5,695 nucleotides of DNA. It comes from Anaerolineaceae bacterium (lineage in GTDB: Bacteria; Chloroflexota; Anaerolineae; Anaerolineales; Anaerolineaceae). The stretch covers positions 1 through 5,695 of the forward strand of contig PMIV01000168.1 of assembly GCA_003158355.1 (NCBI GenBank), in the 5' to 3' direction. The position numbers and the translations under genes are program-made. The notes under the pieces were generated by a model. The model searched no databases. It saw only the letters and a program-made list of their open reading frames with translations, and was not told where the DNA came from. Positions 5,285 through 5,695 of the stretch are shown here, one piece after another (within the stretch, counting starts at the first letter, position 1; each line of letters starts with the position of its first letter).

Positions 5285-5695
5285 TTACAGCCCTGCTGCT
5301 TTACGCAGTGTATCGGCTTTGTTGGTTTCTTCCCAGGAGAACTTGACGTCATCGCGGCCGAAGTGACCGTAGGACGCTGTCTGCTGGTAGATGGGTCTGC
5401 GCAGGTCAAGGTCGCGAATGATGGCACCAGGGCGCAGGTCAAAGTTTTCGGCGATCAGTCTGGAGATCTCTTCGTCGCCAATTTTGCCGGTGCCAAAGGT
5501 TTCCACGTTGATGCTGAGGGGATGGGCAACACCGATGGCGTAGGCCACCTGAATTTCGCAGCGATCTGCCAGGCCGGCAGCGACAACGTTCTTGGCTACC
5601 CAGCGGCAGGCATATGCTGCAGAGCGGTCGACTTTTGTGGGATCTTTGCCGCTGAAGGCACCACCGCCATGACGGCCCATGCCGCCGTAGGTATC
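5285..5695 (-). CDS. metK: S-adenosylmethionine synthetase, C-terminal part
   Basis: The last 136 residues of methionine adenosyltransferase, which joins ATP and methionine into S-adenosylmethionine in the cytoplasm, as a tetramer in most bacteria. The reading frame is open to the window edge, where it starts with DTYGG; the ATG at 5680 is internal, not the start. Family enzymes have about 390-400 residues, so about two thirds lie outside. The signature [20 protein letters not shown] (local residues 9-28) is complete; K17, K21 and D23 correspond to active-site lysines and aspartate of E. coli Met[21 protein letters not shown], the FDLRP motif and YGHFGRDD also match closely, and the end [11 protein letters not shown] is the normal C-terminus. 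I see no frameshift in the visible part. The upstream leader, where a SAM riboswitch might sit, is outside the window. Confidence 0.98.
   Translation of the reverse strand, partial: DTYGGMGRHGGGAFSGKDPTKVDRSAAYACRWVAKNVVAAGLADRCEIQVAYAIGVAHPLSINVETFGTGKIGDEEISRLIAENFDLRPGAIIRDLDLRRPIYQQTASYGHFGRDDVKFSWEETNKADTLRKAAGL

Overview
The window carries five protein genes, one of them cut by the right edge. Protein style (a SpoIIIE-length FtsK, an ECF sigma factor with a two-membrane-span anti-sigma factor, an N-terminal zinc-ribbon NUDIX enzyme) and mid-range base composition suggest a bacterium of the Chloroflexota, perhaps class Anaerolineae. This is a judgement from sequence character, not a database match, and is only moderately secure.

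Left part (1-1996, plus strand): a tightly packed three-gene unit. An ECF-type sigma factor overlaps its membrane anti-sigma factor by ATGA, and the anti-sigma gene overlaps a zinc-ribbon NUDIX hydrolase by one base (TAATG). A GGAAT-N18-GTT element just upstream looks like a promoter read by an ECF sigma factor, so the unit may be autoregulated. The signal sensed and the NUDIX substrate cannot be read from sequence.

Middle (1997-4441, plus strand): after a 78-base gap with a possible extended -10 promoter and a helically phased triple CTTAA repeat comes ftsK/spoIIIE, encoding the septal DNA translocase that moves chromosomal DNA through the closing division site. No terminator separates it from the NUDIX gene, so read-through from the sigma unit is possible. 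A 17-bp perfect hairpin with A and T tracts closes this transcript and also the convergent one.

Right part (4466-5695, minus strand): a small four-span membrane protein of unknown function, then a 339-base AT-rich gap with its promoter, direct repeats, a doubtful 35-codon ORF and the terminator of metK. Last is the C-terminal third of metK (S-adenosylmethionine synthetase), which runs off the window.

I see no CRISPR, tRNA, rRNA, insertion sequence or clear mobile element. Most of the window is ordinary housekeeping and stress-response chromosome. The most interesting signals are the sigma/anti-sigma/NUDIX unit with its putative self-promoter, the unusual anti-sigma topology, and the regulatory DNA before ftsK.
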